33,032 nt of DNA from Nonomuraea longispora (GCF_004348345.1 NZ_SMJZ01000088.1:1-33032), one strand, 5' to 3'. Shown: positions 9,692 to 17,034, counted from the stretch's first letter. The notes: generated from the sequence alone by a model not told the origin. Program-made: numbers and translations.

Positions 9692-9942
9692 TCACCGGTC
9701 CACTTCGAGCCGGGCATGAGCGTGACCAGTGCGAGGTGGCCGAAGAAGCCGACCGCTAGCCCCACCGCGTAGCCGCCGAACACCTCCGGCGAGCCGAGCA
9801 GCGCCGTCACCGCTCCCCCGCCCACGACGGCCAGCACCGCGGAGAGGTCGGACAAACCGGCCGCGCCCGGCCGGTGGCGCTGGGTCGTGCGGGCCAGCCA
9901 TCCGATCACGATCCCGAAGCAGATGGCACCGATCACCGCCAT
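9631..9942 (-). CDS. Small integral membrane protein, unknown function
   Basis: A 103-aa protein with three likely membrane helices: about residues 2-17 (VIGAICFGIVIGWLA), 30-48 (LSDLSAVLAVVGGGAVTALL) and 55-77 (FGGYAVGLAVGFFGHLALVTLM), followed by a polar C-terminal tail. A perfect AGGAGG (minus strand, 9955-9950) sits 7 bases before the ATG, which makes the gene believable despite its size. It starts 18 bases after the stop of the upstream 170-aa gene, so the two form an operon. Its last 61 bases are antisense to the end of the TPR-CHAT gene. I do not recognise a named family; the glycine-rich helices resemble small stress-type membrane proteins only in general style. Confidence 0.75.
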   Translation of the reverse strand: MAVIGAICFGIVIGWLARTTQRHRPGAAGLSDLSAVLAVVGGGAVTALLGSPEVFGGYAVGLAVGFFGHLALVTLMPGSKWTGDQPGRPTSTYGAQSSGSAEP

Positions 9943-9960
9943 GCGCGAACCTCCTGGTCG

Positions 9961-10473
9961 TCAGGCCGCTCCCGTCGAACGATCTCCGATCACCATCGCA
10001 CGGGGGAGCCGGGACGGCCAGAGATAGGGACGGGCCGCGCTCACCAGCTCCGCCGCGGCGCCGGGGGTGTCGACGGACAGGGCGTTGTCGGGGGTGCGCT
10101 CCCGGACGTCCTGGTCGCGGATCGCGAACACGGCGGGGGCGACGCCCACGTCGCCGTAGCGCTCGGTCACCGCCTCGCCGATCGCCCTGCGCACGTCGCC
10201 GACCACGTCACGCGCGGTGTGGCCGGCGCCGGAGGCGGCGAGGTGGCCCAGCATGCCGGCGAAGCGCAGCTCCGTGTCGGCGGCGGGGCGCTGCCCCGGC
10301 AGCACGGGCCGGTCGAGCCAGAACACCCTGCCCGCCAGGAACGCCGCGTAGCCCGCGCCGTCGCGGCCGAGCACGCGCGCCGTGCCGGCGAGCAGCTCCC
10401 CGAACCCGGCCAGGTCCGCCTCCGGCGGCAGGTCCGTGGTGACGAACAGGGGCACGATCAGCGAGTCGAGCAT
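9961..10473 (-). CDS. Unknown protein next to the TPR-CHAT gene
   Basis: A 170-aa soluble protein of mixed alpha/beta character with no signal peptide, membrane helix or cysteine. I do not recognise its family. Recurrent features are the hydrophobic start MLDSLIVPLFV, the central helix FAGMLGHLAASG (about residues 71-82), VVGDVRRAIGEAVTERYGDVGVAPAVFAIRDQD (about 90-122) and a C-terminal PYLWPSRLPRAMVIGDRS. CCTCC on the plus strand (10483-10487) gives GGAGG 9 bases before the ATG. It is the first gene of a two-gene unit with the small membrane protein, running convergent to the TPR-CHAT gene and divergent from the P-loop NTPase. Neighbourhood suggests, but does not prove, a link to the CHAT protein. 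Confidence 0.75.
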   Translation of the reverse strand: MLDSLIVPLFVTTDLPPEADLAGFGELLAGTARVLGRDGAGYAAFLAGRVFWLDRPVLPGQRPAADTELRFAGMLGHLAASGAGHTARDVVGDVRRAIGEAVTERYGDVGVAPAVFAIRDQDVRERTPDNALSVDTPGAAAELVSAARPYLWPSRLPRAMVIGDRSTGAA

Positions 10474-10573
10474 GGCAGTTTCCCTCCGTGAGGAGGCTCA
10501 TCGTAGGACGCCCGACCGACAATCACGGATCCTGCCACTCCGCCTGCCCGGTAAGGGCGCTAAGGTCACGAGA

Positions 10574-11101
10574 ATGGCAGAGGCTCTCCTGATCACGGGC
10601 ACCGTGGGCGTGGGCAAGACCTCCGTAGCCGACGCCGCCGGCGACGTTCTGACGGACGCGGGCGTGCCGAACGCGGTCATCGACGTCGACTGGCTGCGCC
10701 GCGCCTGGCCCGCACCGCCCGATGATCCCTTCAACGGCGCCCTGACCCTGCGCAACCTGCGCCCGGTGGCGGCGAACTTCCTGGCCGCGGGCGCGCGGCG
10801 GCTGGTGCTGGCCGGAGTCATCGAGAGCCACGCCGACCGCGCCGGCTACGCGGAGGCGCTGGGCGTGCCGCTCACCGTCTGCCGGATCCACGCCGCACTC
10901 CCAGAAGTCCACAGAAGGCTGGCCGTGCGCCACACTCACGACCCCGGCTCACTTGACTGGCATCTCAAGAGAGCGGGGGAATTGGCGTCGATCCTCGACG
11001 CGGCCGAGGTCGCCGACTACACGGTGGACGCCGCCGCGGGCTCTCCCGCCCGGGTCGCCGCCCAGGTCGTCGAGGGGTGGCGCGTCCAGCTCCGCGGCTA
11101 G
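10574..11101 (+). CDS. P-loop NTPase (small kinase-like AAA protein)
   Basis: A 175-aa protein with a Walker A loop GTVGVGKTS at residues 9-17 right after the first beta strand (ALLIT), then an acidic strand end VIDVDWLRR, in the style of small nucleotide/metabolite kinases and chloramphenicol-phosphotransferase-like or zeta-like P-loop proteins. The stretch LPEVHRRLAVRHTHDPGS contains Arg residues that could form a lid. The substrate cannot be assigned. ATG 10574 is chosen because the Walker A is then at the usual distance and TAAGGT lies 7 bases upstream (leaderless pattern); the open frame extends 64 codons further without sequence typical of the family. Its stop shares the palindrome CTAG with the stop of the convergent GNAT gene. 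Confidence 0.85.
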   Translation: MAEALLITGTVGVGKTSVADAAGDVLTDAGVPNAVIDVDWLRRAWPAPPDDPFNGALTLRNLRPVAANFLAAGARRLVLAGVIESHADRAGYAEALGVPLTVCRIHAALPEVHRRLAVRHTHDPGSLDWHLKRAGELASILDAAEVADYTVDAAAGSPARVAAQVVEGWRVQLRG

Positions 11102-11649
11102 GAGCGTTCGGCCCACTCGTCGTCGAGGGCCGAGTGCACGATGGAGTCGCGCCAGCCGTGCGGCGTTCGCACGTGGTGGCGGATGCGCCCCTCCTCGACC
11201 ATGCCGGCCGTCAGCATCGCGAGCTGCGCGGGCAGGTTGGCGGGGGAGCGGGCGCCCCAGATGCGGTGCAGCCCGAGTTGCCTGAAGCCGAACTTCAGCA
11301 GCAGGCGTACGAGGTCGGTGCCGGTGCCGCGGCCCCACTGGCCGGGATGCAGCCCGAACCCGATCTCCGCGCTGTGGGGGTGCTCGGCCTCGATCCGCAG
11401 GCGGGCCACCCCGATCACGTCGTGGTGCTCGGCGTCGACCACGGCCAGCAGATAGAGGCGGCGCGGCTCGGCGCAGGCGGCCTCCATGGCCTGCCGGACC
11501 AGCCCGGAGACCTCGGGCAGATCGCGCGGGCGGAAGGGGGTGTGCTGCGTCGCGGCGGGGTCGCCGTAGACGGCGTGCAGGGCGGCGACGTCGGCCTCCG
11601 TGACGTCACGGAGGCCTAACCGTTCACCTTTGCACAGCACACCCCGCAT
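11098..11649 (-). CDS. GNAT family N-acetyltransferase (RimJ/RimL-like)
   Basis: A 183-aa GCN5-related acetyltransferase that would move an acetyl group from acetyl-CoA to an amine. It starts with the RimJ/RimL-type strand GERLGLRDVTEADVAALHAVYGDP, continues with IGVARLRIEAEHPHSAEIGFGLHPGQWGRGTGTDLVRLLLKFGF, where QWGRGTG is the CoA pyrophosphate loop (Q/RxxGxG), and ends with LHRIWGARSPANLPAQLAMLTAGMVEEGRIRHHVRTPHGWRDSIVHSAL, the C-terminal segment typical of this subgroup. The substrate is unknown. TACCGT lies 6 bases before the ATG, so the mRNA is probably leaderless. The gene overlaps the convergent NTPase gene by 4 bases (shared CTAG). Confidence 0.92.
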   Translation of the reverse strand: MRGVLCKGERLGLRDVTEADVAALHAVYGDPAATQHTPFRPRDLPEVSGLVRQAMEAACAEPRRLYLLAVVDAEHHDVIGVARLRIEAEHPHSAEIGFGLHPGQWGRGTGTDLVRLLLKFGFRQLGLHRIWGARSPANLPAQLAMLTAGMVEEGRIRHHVRTPHGWRDSIVHSALDDEWAERS

Positions 11650-11692
11650 GCGCAGACGGTAACGCGAGTCCCGTGATCTCTACAAGTTGCTG

Positions 11693-12460
11693 TCAAGTCG
11701 CGAGTTGACTTCCGTAAGCTCGCGCGACAAGTTCGGCGACGGCGCTGTGGGAGCCGAGCGGCTCCGCGTGCCCGGCTTCGATCTCCGCGGCCGCCTGTTC
11801 GACGATGCCCTCAGGGGCCTCGTGTCCGATCATGCACGGTGCAATCGCGAGGCGCTCCGCGCCGGCCTTGCGCAGTTGCCGGGCGGCGAGGGCGACCCCG
11901 GGCTCGCTGTCCATCGAGGCGGCGAGGACCGGCAGGGTGAGCCTGGAGGCCAGGAGCACCGCGGTGGCCTGCACGGCCTGTACGGCCCGCTGGCCGCCCA
12001 CCGTGCCGAGGATGACGGCGTCGGTGGGGCTGCCGACGTTCAGCAGGCGTACGCGGTCGGCCCTGGCCAGGCCGCGCTCGGCGAGCCGGATGTGCAGCGC
12101 CTCGGCCAGCAGCGGGTGCGGCCCGAGCGCGTCGGTCACGGCGGCTCCCGAGCCGGAGGCCGCGACGGCCTTGCCGATCTCCGCCATGACCACGGGGTCT
12201 TCCCAGGTGAGCAGCGGGACGACGACGGCGTCGCGGCCGGAGGGCAGCGAGTCCGCCAGGTCGGTGACGCTCTTCAGCCGCACCTCGATCTGCGGGTGGT
12301 CGACGCGTACGACCGCCGCGATCTCCTCGGCCACTCCGGTGATCTCGCCGGGGGTGGCGAGCACGAGCAGGGGAGCGTCGGGCGGCAAGGACGTGGGCAC
12401 GGGACGGCGGTGGCGACCGCCTCCTGGCCGGGGGGAACGTTCACGTACAGGCAGGCTCAC
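11693..12460 (-). CDS. CbiX/sirohydrochlorin-chelatase-like protein, probably degenerate at the metal site
   Basis: About 255 aa with the two-lobed architecture of actinobacterial CbiX-like proteins: each half runs strand, helix, VVPLL or IAP strand, and the pattern DALGPHPLLAEALHIRLAE ... PLGSHSAVAELVARAY is characteristic. Functional chelatases use a His in an N-terminal HG(S/T) motif and a second His in the GYHVxxD region. Here the first position reads LATPGE and the second VVPLLTWEDPV, so both appear lost; a GHE (APCMIGHEAPEGI) remains in the second half. Cobalt or iron insertion is therefore doubtful, and no sirohaem or cobalamin genes are nearby. GTG 12460 is preferred because TAAACT lies 8 bases before it; ATG 12481 would also be in frame, but neither has a Shine-Dalgarno. 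Confidence 0.75.
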   Translation of the reverse strand: MSLPVRERSPRPGGGRHRRPVPTSLPPDAPLLVLATPGEITGVAEEIAAVVRVDHPQIEVRLKSVTDLADSLPSGRDAVVVPLLTWEDPVVMAEIGKAVAASGSGAAVTDALGPHPLLAEALHIRLAERGLARADRVRLLNVGSPTDAVILGTVGGQRAVQAVQATAVLLASRLTLPVLAASMDSEPGVALAARQLRKAGAERLAIAPCMIGHEAPEGIVEQAAAEIEAGHAEPLGSHSAVAELVARAYGSQLAT

Positions 12461-12637
12461 AGGCGCGCAGTTTATGCCCATTCAGAGCCGCCCGTTCCGC
12501 GAATCGATGGCGATTCCGTCACAACCTGCCATGCCCGGCCACGAGATGGACCGCTCCGCTCGCTGAGAGTGGTCGAGATGGGTTTGTGATGGCCGAAAAG
12601 ATTGACTTGCCGGTACGAAACGGAAACCCTTGAGTAA

Positions 12638-12654
12638 CTAGAAACGCGTTCTAG
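12638..12654. promoter_or_regulatory. TetR-type operator-like repeat upstream of MFS gene
   Basis: CTAGAAACGCGTTCTAG contains the palindrome AACGCGTT flanked by CTAGA on both sides, close to the TAGAACnnGTTCTA class bound by KstR and other TetR-family lipid/acyl-CoA regulators. It sits between a possible -35 TTGAGT (12630-12635) and a possible -10 TAGAGC (12652-12657), 16 bases apart, ahead of the MFS gene start at 12691. The regulator is not in the window. The promoter call is weaker than the repeat itself. The gap 12461-12690 holds no gene that I can see. Confidence 0.45.
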
Positions 12655-12690
12655 AGCGACAGTCCCAGGTCCGTCCCCCGGAGGATGGGA

Positions 12691-13986
12691 ATGAAGCCGT
12701 TCTATGTCCGCGAACTGAGCGTTTATCCCGTCGGCCGCCGCAGGATCTTCCTGCTCGCGATAGCCGTGCTGGCCAGCCTCGTGGTCAACTTCGAGACCAC
12801 GATCGCCACCATCCTGCCTCTCCTCATGGACGACCTGGGCATGTCGCTCACCGTCTACGGCCAGATCGCCGCGCTGTCGGTGCTGGTGGGCGGGATCTCG
12901 GCCGGGTTCGGCGGCATCCTGTCCGACCGGTGGGGCCGGGTCAAGATCCTCGTGCCGACCCTGACCGTCACGGCCGCGTGCAATTTCCTGCTCGCCACCG
13001 TCGACACCGTGGCCGGGCTGTTCTGGATCCGGTGCCTCATGCTGTTCATCGAGGGCGCCGGCATCACGATCACCGCGTCGCTGGTGCGGGACTTCTCGCC
13101 GCGGATGGGACGGGCGCAGGCGTTCGCGTTCTGGACGTGGGGGCCGGTCGGGGCCTCGTTCCTGGCCGCGCTCATCGCGGGTTTCACGCTGCCGCTGTTC
13201 GGCAACGCGTGGCAGTCGCAGGCGGTCATCATGGGCGTCGTGTCGCTGACGATGTGCGCGATCATCGCCTGGAAGATCGCCGAGCCGTCCGCGGCGCTGC
13301 GGGCGCAGGTGCTGGAGGACGAGCAGGCCGTACGGGTCGGCGAGATCCTCGAGCACGGCAAGGTCAGGGAACTGTTCAGGCATCCGCACCTGTGGGCGCA
13401 CGTGCTCGGCAACACCGGCTGGCAGGTCCTCTACTGGACGTTCGCCATCTTCGGGCAGACGATCCTGACCGGCGCGTTCGGCATGGACGCGGCCGTGGCC
13501 AACCGTGTCGTGGCGCTGAGCATCGTGGTCAACGCCCTGGCCGTGGTGGTCGTCGGCCGCATGTCCGACCGGATGCGGCTGCGCAAGCCGTTCATCGCCG
13601 TGGGGACGGTGCTGACGGCCGGGGCGATGGCGTACTTCATCGCCCTGATCGGGCCCGGGGTCCCCACCGCCCACGTGACCGTCGTGTACGCGCTGATCCT
13701 GCTGTTCATGGGCGTCGCGTACGTGCCGTGGATGGCCAACTTCTCCGAGAACGCCGAGGACGTCGAGTCCCGGCTGCAGGGGTCGGCCCTGGGCCTGTGG
13801 GGCATGGTCGTCCGCGTCATGATCGTGGCCCTGCTGGTCGTGTCGCCGATCGTGGTGGAGGCCGGCGGCTGGCAGACGTGGCTGACCGTGGCGCTCGCCG
13901 GGCAGGTCGTGTTCCTGCTCTCCATGGCGGCCTTCAAGGGCCGCTGGCGGCAGGAGCGCACGGTCGCGCCGACGATCCCCGCCTAG
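12691..13986 (+). CDS. MFS transporter
   Basis: A 431-aa major facilitator with about 12 membrane helices and a central cytoplasmic loop near residues 195-230 (KIAEPSAALRAQVLEDEQAVRVGEILEHGKV). Motif A, GGILSDRWGRVK, lies between helices 2 and 3 and its second-half copy, GRMSDRMRLRKP, between helices 8 and 9, so both halves are intact. The substrate cannot be read. GGAGG (12680-12684) directly abuts ATG 12685 but is ideally spaced for ATG 12691, so translation should begin MKPFYVREL. A TetR-type repeat lies in the promoter. The stop TAG is the plus-strand half of CTAG whose other strand gives the stop of the SPFH remnant. Confidence 0.92.
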   Translation: MKPFYVRELSVYPVGRRRIFLLAIAVLASLVVNFETTIATILPLLMDDLGMSLTVYGQIAALSVLVGGISAGFGGILSDRWGRVKILVPTLTVTAACNFLLATVDTVAGLFWIRCLMLFIEGAGITITASLVRDFSPRMGRAQAFAFWTWGPVGASFLAALIAGFTLPLFGNAWQSQAVIMGVVSLTMCAIIAWKIAEPSAALRAQVLEDEQAVRVGEILEHGKVRELFRHPHLWAHVLGNTGWQVLYWTFAIFGQTILTGAFGMDAAVANRVVALSIVVNALAVVVVGRMSDRMRLRKPFIAVGTVLTAGAMAYFIALIGPGVPTAHVTVVYALILLFMGVAYVPWMANFSENAEDVESRLQGSALGLWGMVVRVMIVALLVVSPIVVEAGGWQTWLTVALAGQVVFLLSMAAFKGRWRQERTVAPTIPA

Positions 13987-14424
13987 CGTGCGGGGACGAC
14001 GACCGACTGCGGGTTGCCGGGGGCGTACACCGTGATGCCCTGCGGAAGCGACTTGGGCTTCTCGATCTCGGCGCAGGACGGGCACTTGTCGTAGCCGTCC
14101 TGCCTGGCCCTGTTCGGCTCCGCCTCCGCCTTGGCCTGGGCCACTTTCGCCTGGGCCTCGGAGACGCAGCGCGTTGTCGATCACCGGCCGGACGGGCTGG
14201 CCGAAGAAGGCCGCCCAGCCCTCGTCGCCCTCCCACGGGTGGAGCGAGCTGTCGTCCTGGGCGCGGAACGTGCGCGTCCCGTACTTGTCGTCGAACGTCT
14301 TCAGCGTCTCGTGGTCGAGGTTGAGCGTGAAGTAGAGGGTGCCCTCGACGCCGAGGTTGACGCCGTCGCTGCTCGGGACCGTCACCACGTCCACCCCGAG
14401 CGCGGTCGCCCGCTTGGCGTCCGC
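13983..14424 (-). pseudogene. Decayed SPFH/band 7 (prohibitin-like) gene: truncated, with internal deletion and frameshift
   Basis: Two blocks of an actinobacterial SPFH-domain membrane protein are readable in different frames. Block one (from about 14424 to 14170) reads ADAKRATALGVDVVTVPSSD, then GVNLGVEGTLYFTLNLDHET and on to VRPVIDNALR. Block two, in another frame after the bases GCTGCGTCTCC near 14165, reads VSEAQAKVAQAKAEAEPN, then the zinc-knuckle-like CPSCAE and a tail ending SVVVPAR before TAG at 13985. From memory of the family, the N-terminal membrane anchor is missing and roughly 80-100 codons between the blocks are gone. A sequencing error cannot explain the missing middle. It lies between two MFS genes and shares its stop CTAG with one. 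Intact members are thought to organise membrane microdomains. Confidence 0.75.
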
Positions 14425-14439
14425 ATGGGGCTCCTCTCG

Positions 14440-14469
14440 CGCGGGCGGCGTCGGCAGCCGCCGCCCGCG
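14440..14469 (-). terminator. GC-rich hairpin after the MHS transporter gene
   Basis: CGCGGGCGGC and GCCGCCCGCG form perfect 10-base arms around a 10-base loop, starting 24 bases after the stop codon of the minus-strand transporter. There is no U-run, which is common for actinobacterial terminator hairpins. It also separates the transporter from the SPFH remnant. Confidence 0.55.
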
Positions 14470-14493
14470 GCTTTCGCGGCATCGTCGGAGAGG

Positions 14494-15828
14494 TCAGGCG
14501 AACGGCCCCACCTGGCCCGGCAGCGAGGGCTTGGCGGGGACGCCGGGATCGGCGGCGAGGTCGAGGTCGCGGGTCTCCGGGGCGATGGCCAGGCCCACGG
14601 CCGTGACCGCCAGGGCGACGACCACGTACACCGACACCGCCAGCGTGGTCTGGAACGTGTGGAAAAGCTGGAGCGCGATGACGGGTGCCAGCGAGCCGCC
14701 GACGATGCCGGCCACCTGGTAGCCCATGGAGGCGCCGCTGTAACGCAGGCGGGTGCTGAACAACTCGGCGATGAACGCGGCCTGCGGGCCGTACATGGCG
14801 GCGTGCGTGACCAGCGCCACGATGGCCGCCAGCGCGATCAGCGGGAAGGACTTGGTGTCGAGCAGCGGGAAGAACACGAACACCCACACCGCCGCGGCCA
14901 CCACGCCCGCCAGATAGACCGGCCGCCGGCCGTACCGGTCGGACAACGCGCCGGCCACCGGGATCAGGGCGAGCTGCAGCGCCGAGGCGATCAGCACCGC
15001 GTTCAGCGCGTACGAGCGCGGCAGGGCCAGCTCCCCGGTGATGTAGACGATGATGTACGCCGTGAAGGTGTAGAAGGCGACGTCGACCCCGATCCGCGCC
15101 GTGAAGGCCGACAGCAGGGCGCGCGGGTGCGTGCGCAGCACCTCGACCAGCGGCATCTTGGCCTTGGCGCCGTGCTGCTCGACCTCGGCGAACAACGGCG
15201 ACTCCGAGATCTTCAGCCGGACCCACAGTCCCACGAAGACCAGTGCGCCGGACAGCAGGAACGGCACCCGCCAGCCCCACGACAGGAACGCCGCGTCGGA
15301 CATCGTGAAGGACATGACCGTCAGCAGGCCCGTGGCCAGCACGTAGCCCGCGGGCACGCCGACCTGCGGCCAGCTGGCGTTGAAGCCGCGCCGACGGCCG
15401 TCGCCGTGCTCCAGCGACATGATGACCGCGCCGCCCCACTCGCCGCCGAGCCCCAGGCCCTGCACGAACCGGAGCAGCGCCAGCAGGATCGGCGCGATCA
15501 CGCCGATGCTCGCGTATCCGGGCAGCACGCCGATGAGGAACGTCGAGACGCCCATCACCAGCAGCGTGACCACCAGGACGGTCTTGCGGCCCGCGCGGTC
15601 GCCGAAGTGGCCGAACACGATGCCGCCCAGCGGGCGGGCCACGAACGCCACGGCGTTGGTCGTCAGCGAGGCCAGGACGGCGTTGAAGGGGTCGAGGTCG
15701 GGGAAGAACAGCTGGGGGAAAACGAGGGTCGCCGCGGTGGTGTAGAGGAAGAAGTCGTACCACTCCAGCGACGTGCCGATCAGGCTGGCGAGGATCACCC
15801 GCCGGGTCTGTTGCGTGGAGCCTGACAT
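14494..15828 (-). CDS. MFS transporter, metabolite:H+ symporter (MHS) family
   Basis: A 444-aa, 12-helix transporter of the MHS branch (ProP, KgtP and ShiA relatives), which import small organic acids or osmolytes with protons. The signature start ASLIGTSLEWYDFFLYTTAATLVFPQLFFP is at about residues 13-42. Motif A is FGHFGDRAGRKTVL (about 73-86), followed by RFVQGLGLGGEWGGAVIMSLEH (about 120-141), both typical, and the half-two copy is GALSDRYGRRPVYLAG. The exact substrate is unknown. GGGAG is 8 bases before ATG 15828. The gene diverges from a GntR/FCD regulator with repeated half-sites between them, so it is probably that regulator's target, suggesting an organic-acid substrate (inference). 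Confidence 0.93.
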   Translation of the reverse strand: MSGSTQQTRRVILASLIGTSLEWYDFFLYTTAATLVFPQLFFPDLDPFNAVLASLTTNAVAFVARPLGGIVFGHFGDRAGRKTVLVVTLLVMGVSTFLIGVLPGYASIGVIAPILLALLRFVQGLGLGGEWGGAVIMSLEHGDGRRRGFNASWPQVGVPAGYVLATGLLTVMSFTMSDAAFLSWGWRVPFLLSGALVFVGLWVRLKISESPLFAEVEQHGAKAKMPLVEVLRTHPRALLSAFTARIGVDVAFYTFTAYIIVYITGELALPRSYALNAVLIASALQLALIPVAGALSDRYGRRPVYLAGVVAAAVWVFVFFPLLDTKSFPLIALAAIVALVTHAAMYGPQAAFIAELFSTRLRYSGASMGYQVAGIVGGSLAPVIALQLFHTFQTTLAVSVYVVVALAVTAVGLAIAPETRDLDLAADPGVPAKPSLPGQVGPFA

Positions 15829-15860
15829 CGAACGCTCCCTAGAATTCGAGGGGGGATAGA

Positions 15861-15890
15861 TTCAACGTAAGGATCGTTGAACAATTCGAC
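15861..15890. promoter_or_regulatory. GntR operator-like repeats between regulator and MHS transporter
   Basis: TTCAACG (15861-15867) and CGTTGAA (15875-15881) are perfect inverted arms separated by 7 bases. A third half-site, TTCGAC (15885-15890), forms a second, imperfect inverted pair with GTTGAA. The repeats lie in the short divergent gap and overlap the longest possible start (TTG 15877) of the GntR gene. This is what an autoregulatory operator that also covers the transporter promoter would look like. Confidence 0.5.
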
Positions 15891-16602
15891 AAGAGGTTTG
15901 CTCCATGATTTCCTGTCGAACGTGGATAACGTGGTTGCCGATCTCTCTCAGGACCGGCCCCGCCTGGGACGCAGCAGCACGGCGGAACGGGTGGCCGACA
16001 TCCTGCGCGACCGCATCAGCGAAGGCTTCTTCCCTCCCGGCCAGCGCCTGTCGGAGGAGTCCATCTCCGAGGCGCTCGGCGTCTCGCGCAACACGCTGCG
16101 CGAGGCGTTCCGGCTGCTCGGCCACGAGCGGCTGCTCGACCACCGGCTCAACCGCGGCGTCTTCGTACGCCTTCCGTCGGCCGCCGACGTCGCCGACCTC
16201 TACCGCGTGCGCCGCGTGCTCGAAGGCGCCGCGGTTGGGCACACTCCCGACGACACGGAGCTCGCGACGATCGGCGAGGCCGTGCGCGACGCCGAGCGGG
16301 CCGCCGCCAAGGACGACTGGCAGGGCGTCGGCACCGCCAACATCCGCTTCCACCAGGCCCTCGTCTCACTCATCGGCAGCCCGAGGATCGACGAGGCCAT
16401 GCGCCAGTTGCTGGCCGAGCTGCGTCTCGTCTTCCACGTGATGGAGAACCCGCGGGCCTTCCACGAGCCGTTCGTCGACCGCAACCGCACGCTGCTGGAG
16501 CTCATGGGATCCGGCAGGCCCGACGCGGCCGCCGCCTATCTCGACGACTATCTCGACCACGCCGAGCGGCTGCTCATCCACGCCTTCGAGCCGAGCCGCT
16601 AG
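15877..16602 (+). CDS. GntR family transcriptional regulator (FCD/FadR-type)
   Basis: Up to 241 aa. The N-terminal winged helix-turn-helix spans about residues 33-98 (STAERVADILRDRISEGFFPPGQRLSEESISEALGVSRNTLREAFRLLGHERLL, then the wing NRGVFVR). The all-helical FCD ligand domain follows, with DLYRVRRVLEGAAV, NIRFHQALVSLIGSPRI and FVDRNRTLLELMGSG, whose Asp/His residues usually hold a metal that binds small carboxylic acids. The start is uncertain: TTG 15877 is the longest, but GTG 15922 or 15931 would leave the operator-like repeats outside the gene. ATG 15905 has a good AAGAGG but is out of frame. It probably represses the divergent MHS transporter and itself. Confidence 0.92.
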   Translation: MNNSTRGLLHDFLSNVDNVVADLSQDRPRLGRSSTAERVADILRDRISEGFFPPGQRLSEESISEALGVSRNTLREAFRLLGHERLLDHRLNRGVFVRLPSAADVADLYRVRRVLEGAAVGHTPDDTELATIGEAVRDAERAAAKDDWQGVGTANIRFHQALVSLIGSPRIDEAMRQLLAELRLVFHVMENPRAFHEPFVDRNRTLLELMGSGRPDAAAAYLDDYLDHAERLLIHAFEPSR

Positions 16603-16611
16603 CGTGGGCGC

Positions 16612-16971
16612 ATGGACCGGATCTTCACCCTCGACGAGGCCCGTACACTGCTCCCCGGCGTGATCGAGGACGCCGGCGCCGTCATCTCCGCCCGCGCCGA
16701 CATGGCCGAGATCGACCACGACCGGCGGACGCGGGGCCGCTCCGAGCTCGGCGGCCTGCCCGAGCTGAAGGGGCTGCAGGCCCGCATCGAGGAGATCCTC
16801 AGCGGATGGAGCGGGCAGGGCATCGAGGTCAAGGGCATCGCGCCCGTGCTCGTCGACTTCCCCTCCGAGCTCGACGGCAGGTCCGTGCGCCTGTGCTGGA
16901 TCGAGGGCGAACTCGAGCTCGGCTGGTATCACCGCACCGAGCTGGGCTTCGCCGGCCGCCGCCCCCTCTGA
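16612..16971 (+). CDS. DUF2203 family protein
   Basis: A 119-aa protein of the DUF2203 family, recognisable from the start FTLDEARTLLPGV, an Ala/Arg-rich helical stretch and the C-terminal block GIEVKGIAPVLVDFPSELDGRSVRLCWIEGELELGWYHRTELGFAGR. Family length is usual. No biochemical function is established for the family as far as I know. It begins 9 bases after the GntR stop, but TAGCGT placed 6 bases before its ATG suggests its own leaderless transcript rather than read-through alone. Confidence 0.85.
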   Translation: MDRIFTLDEARTLLPGVIEDAGAVISARADMAEIDHDRRTRGRSELGGLPELKGLQARIEEILSGWSGQGIEVKGIAPVLVDFPSELDGRSVRLCWIEGELELGWYHRTELGFAGRRPL

Positions 16972-17034
16972 CGCCGAAGGGCGTTACCCGCGCTACGTGC
17001 ACGGTTCAGGCCCCGGCGGGCTTACGCTGCTGGA

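Noticed and set aside
12472-14394. 640-aa minus-strand open frame
   Set aside because: Only its first 75 or so residues (SPFH block one) are real; the rest is antisense of the MFS gene in a GC-rich genome.
15905-16441. ATG with a good AAGAGG site opening a 178-aa frame
   Set aside because: It is one base out of frame with the clear GntR helix-turn-helix and reads as shadow sequence; the well-placed ribosome-binding site is probably coincidence.
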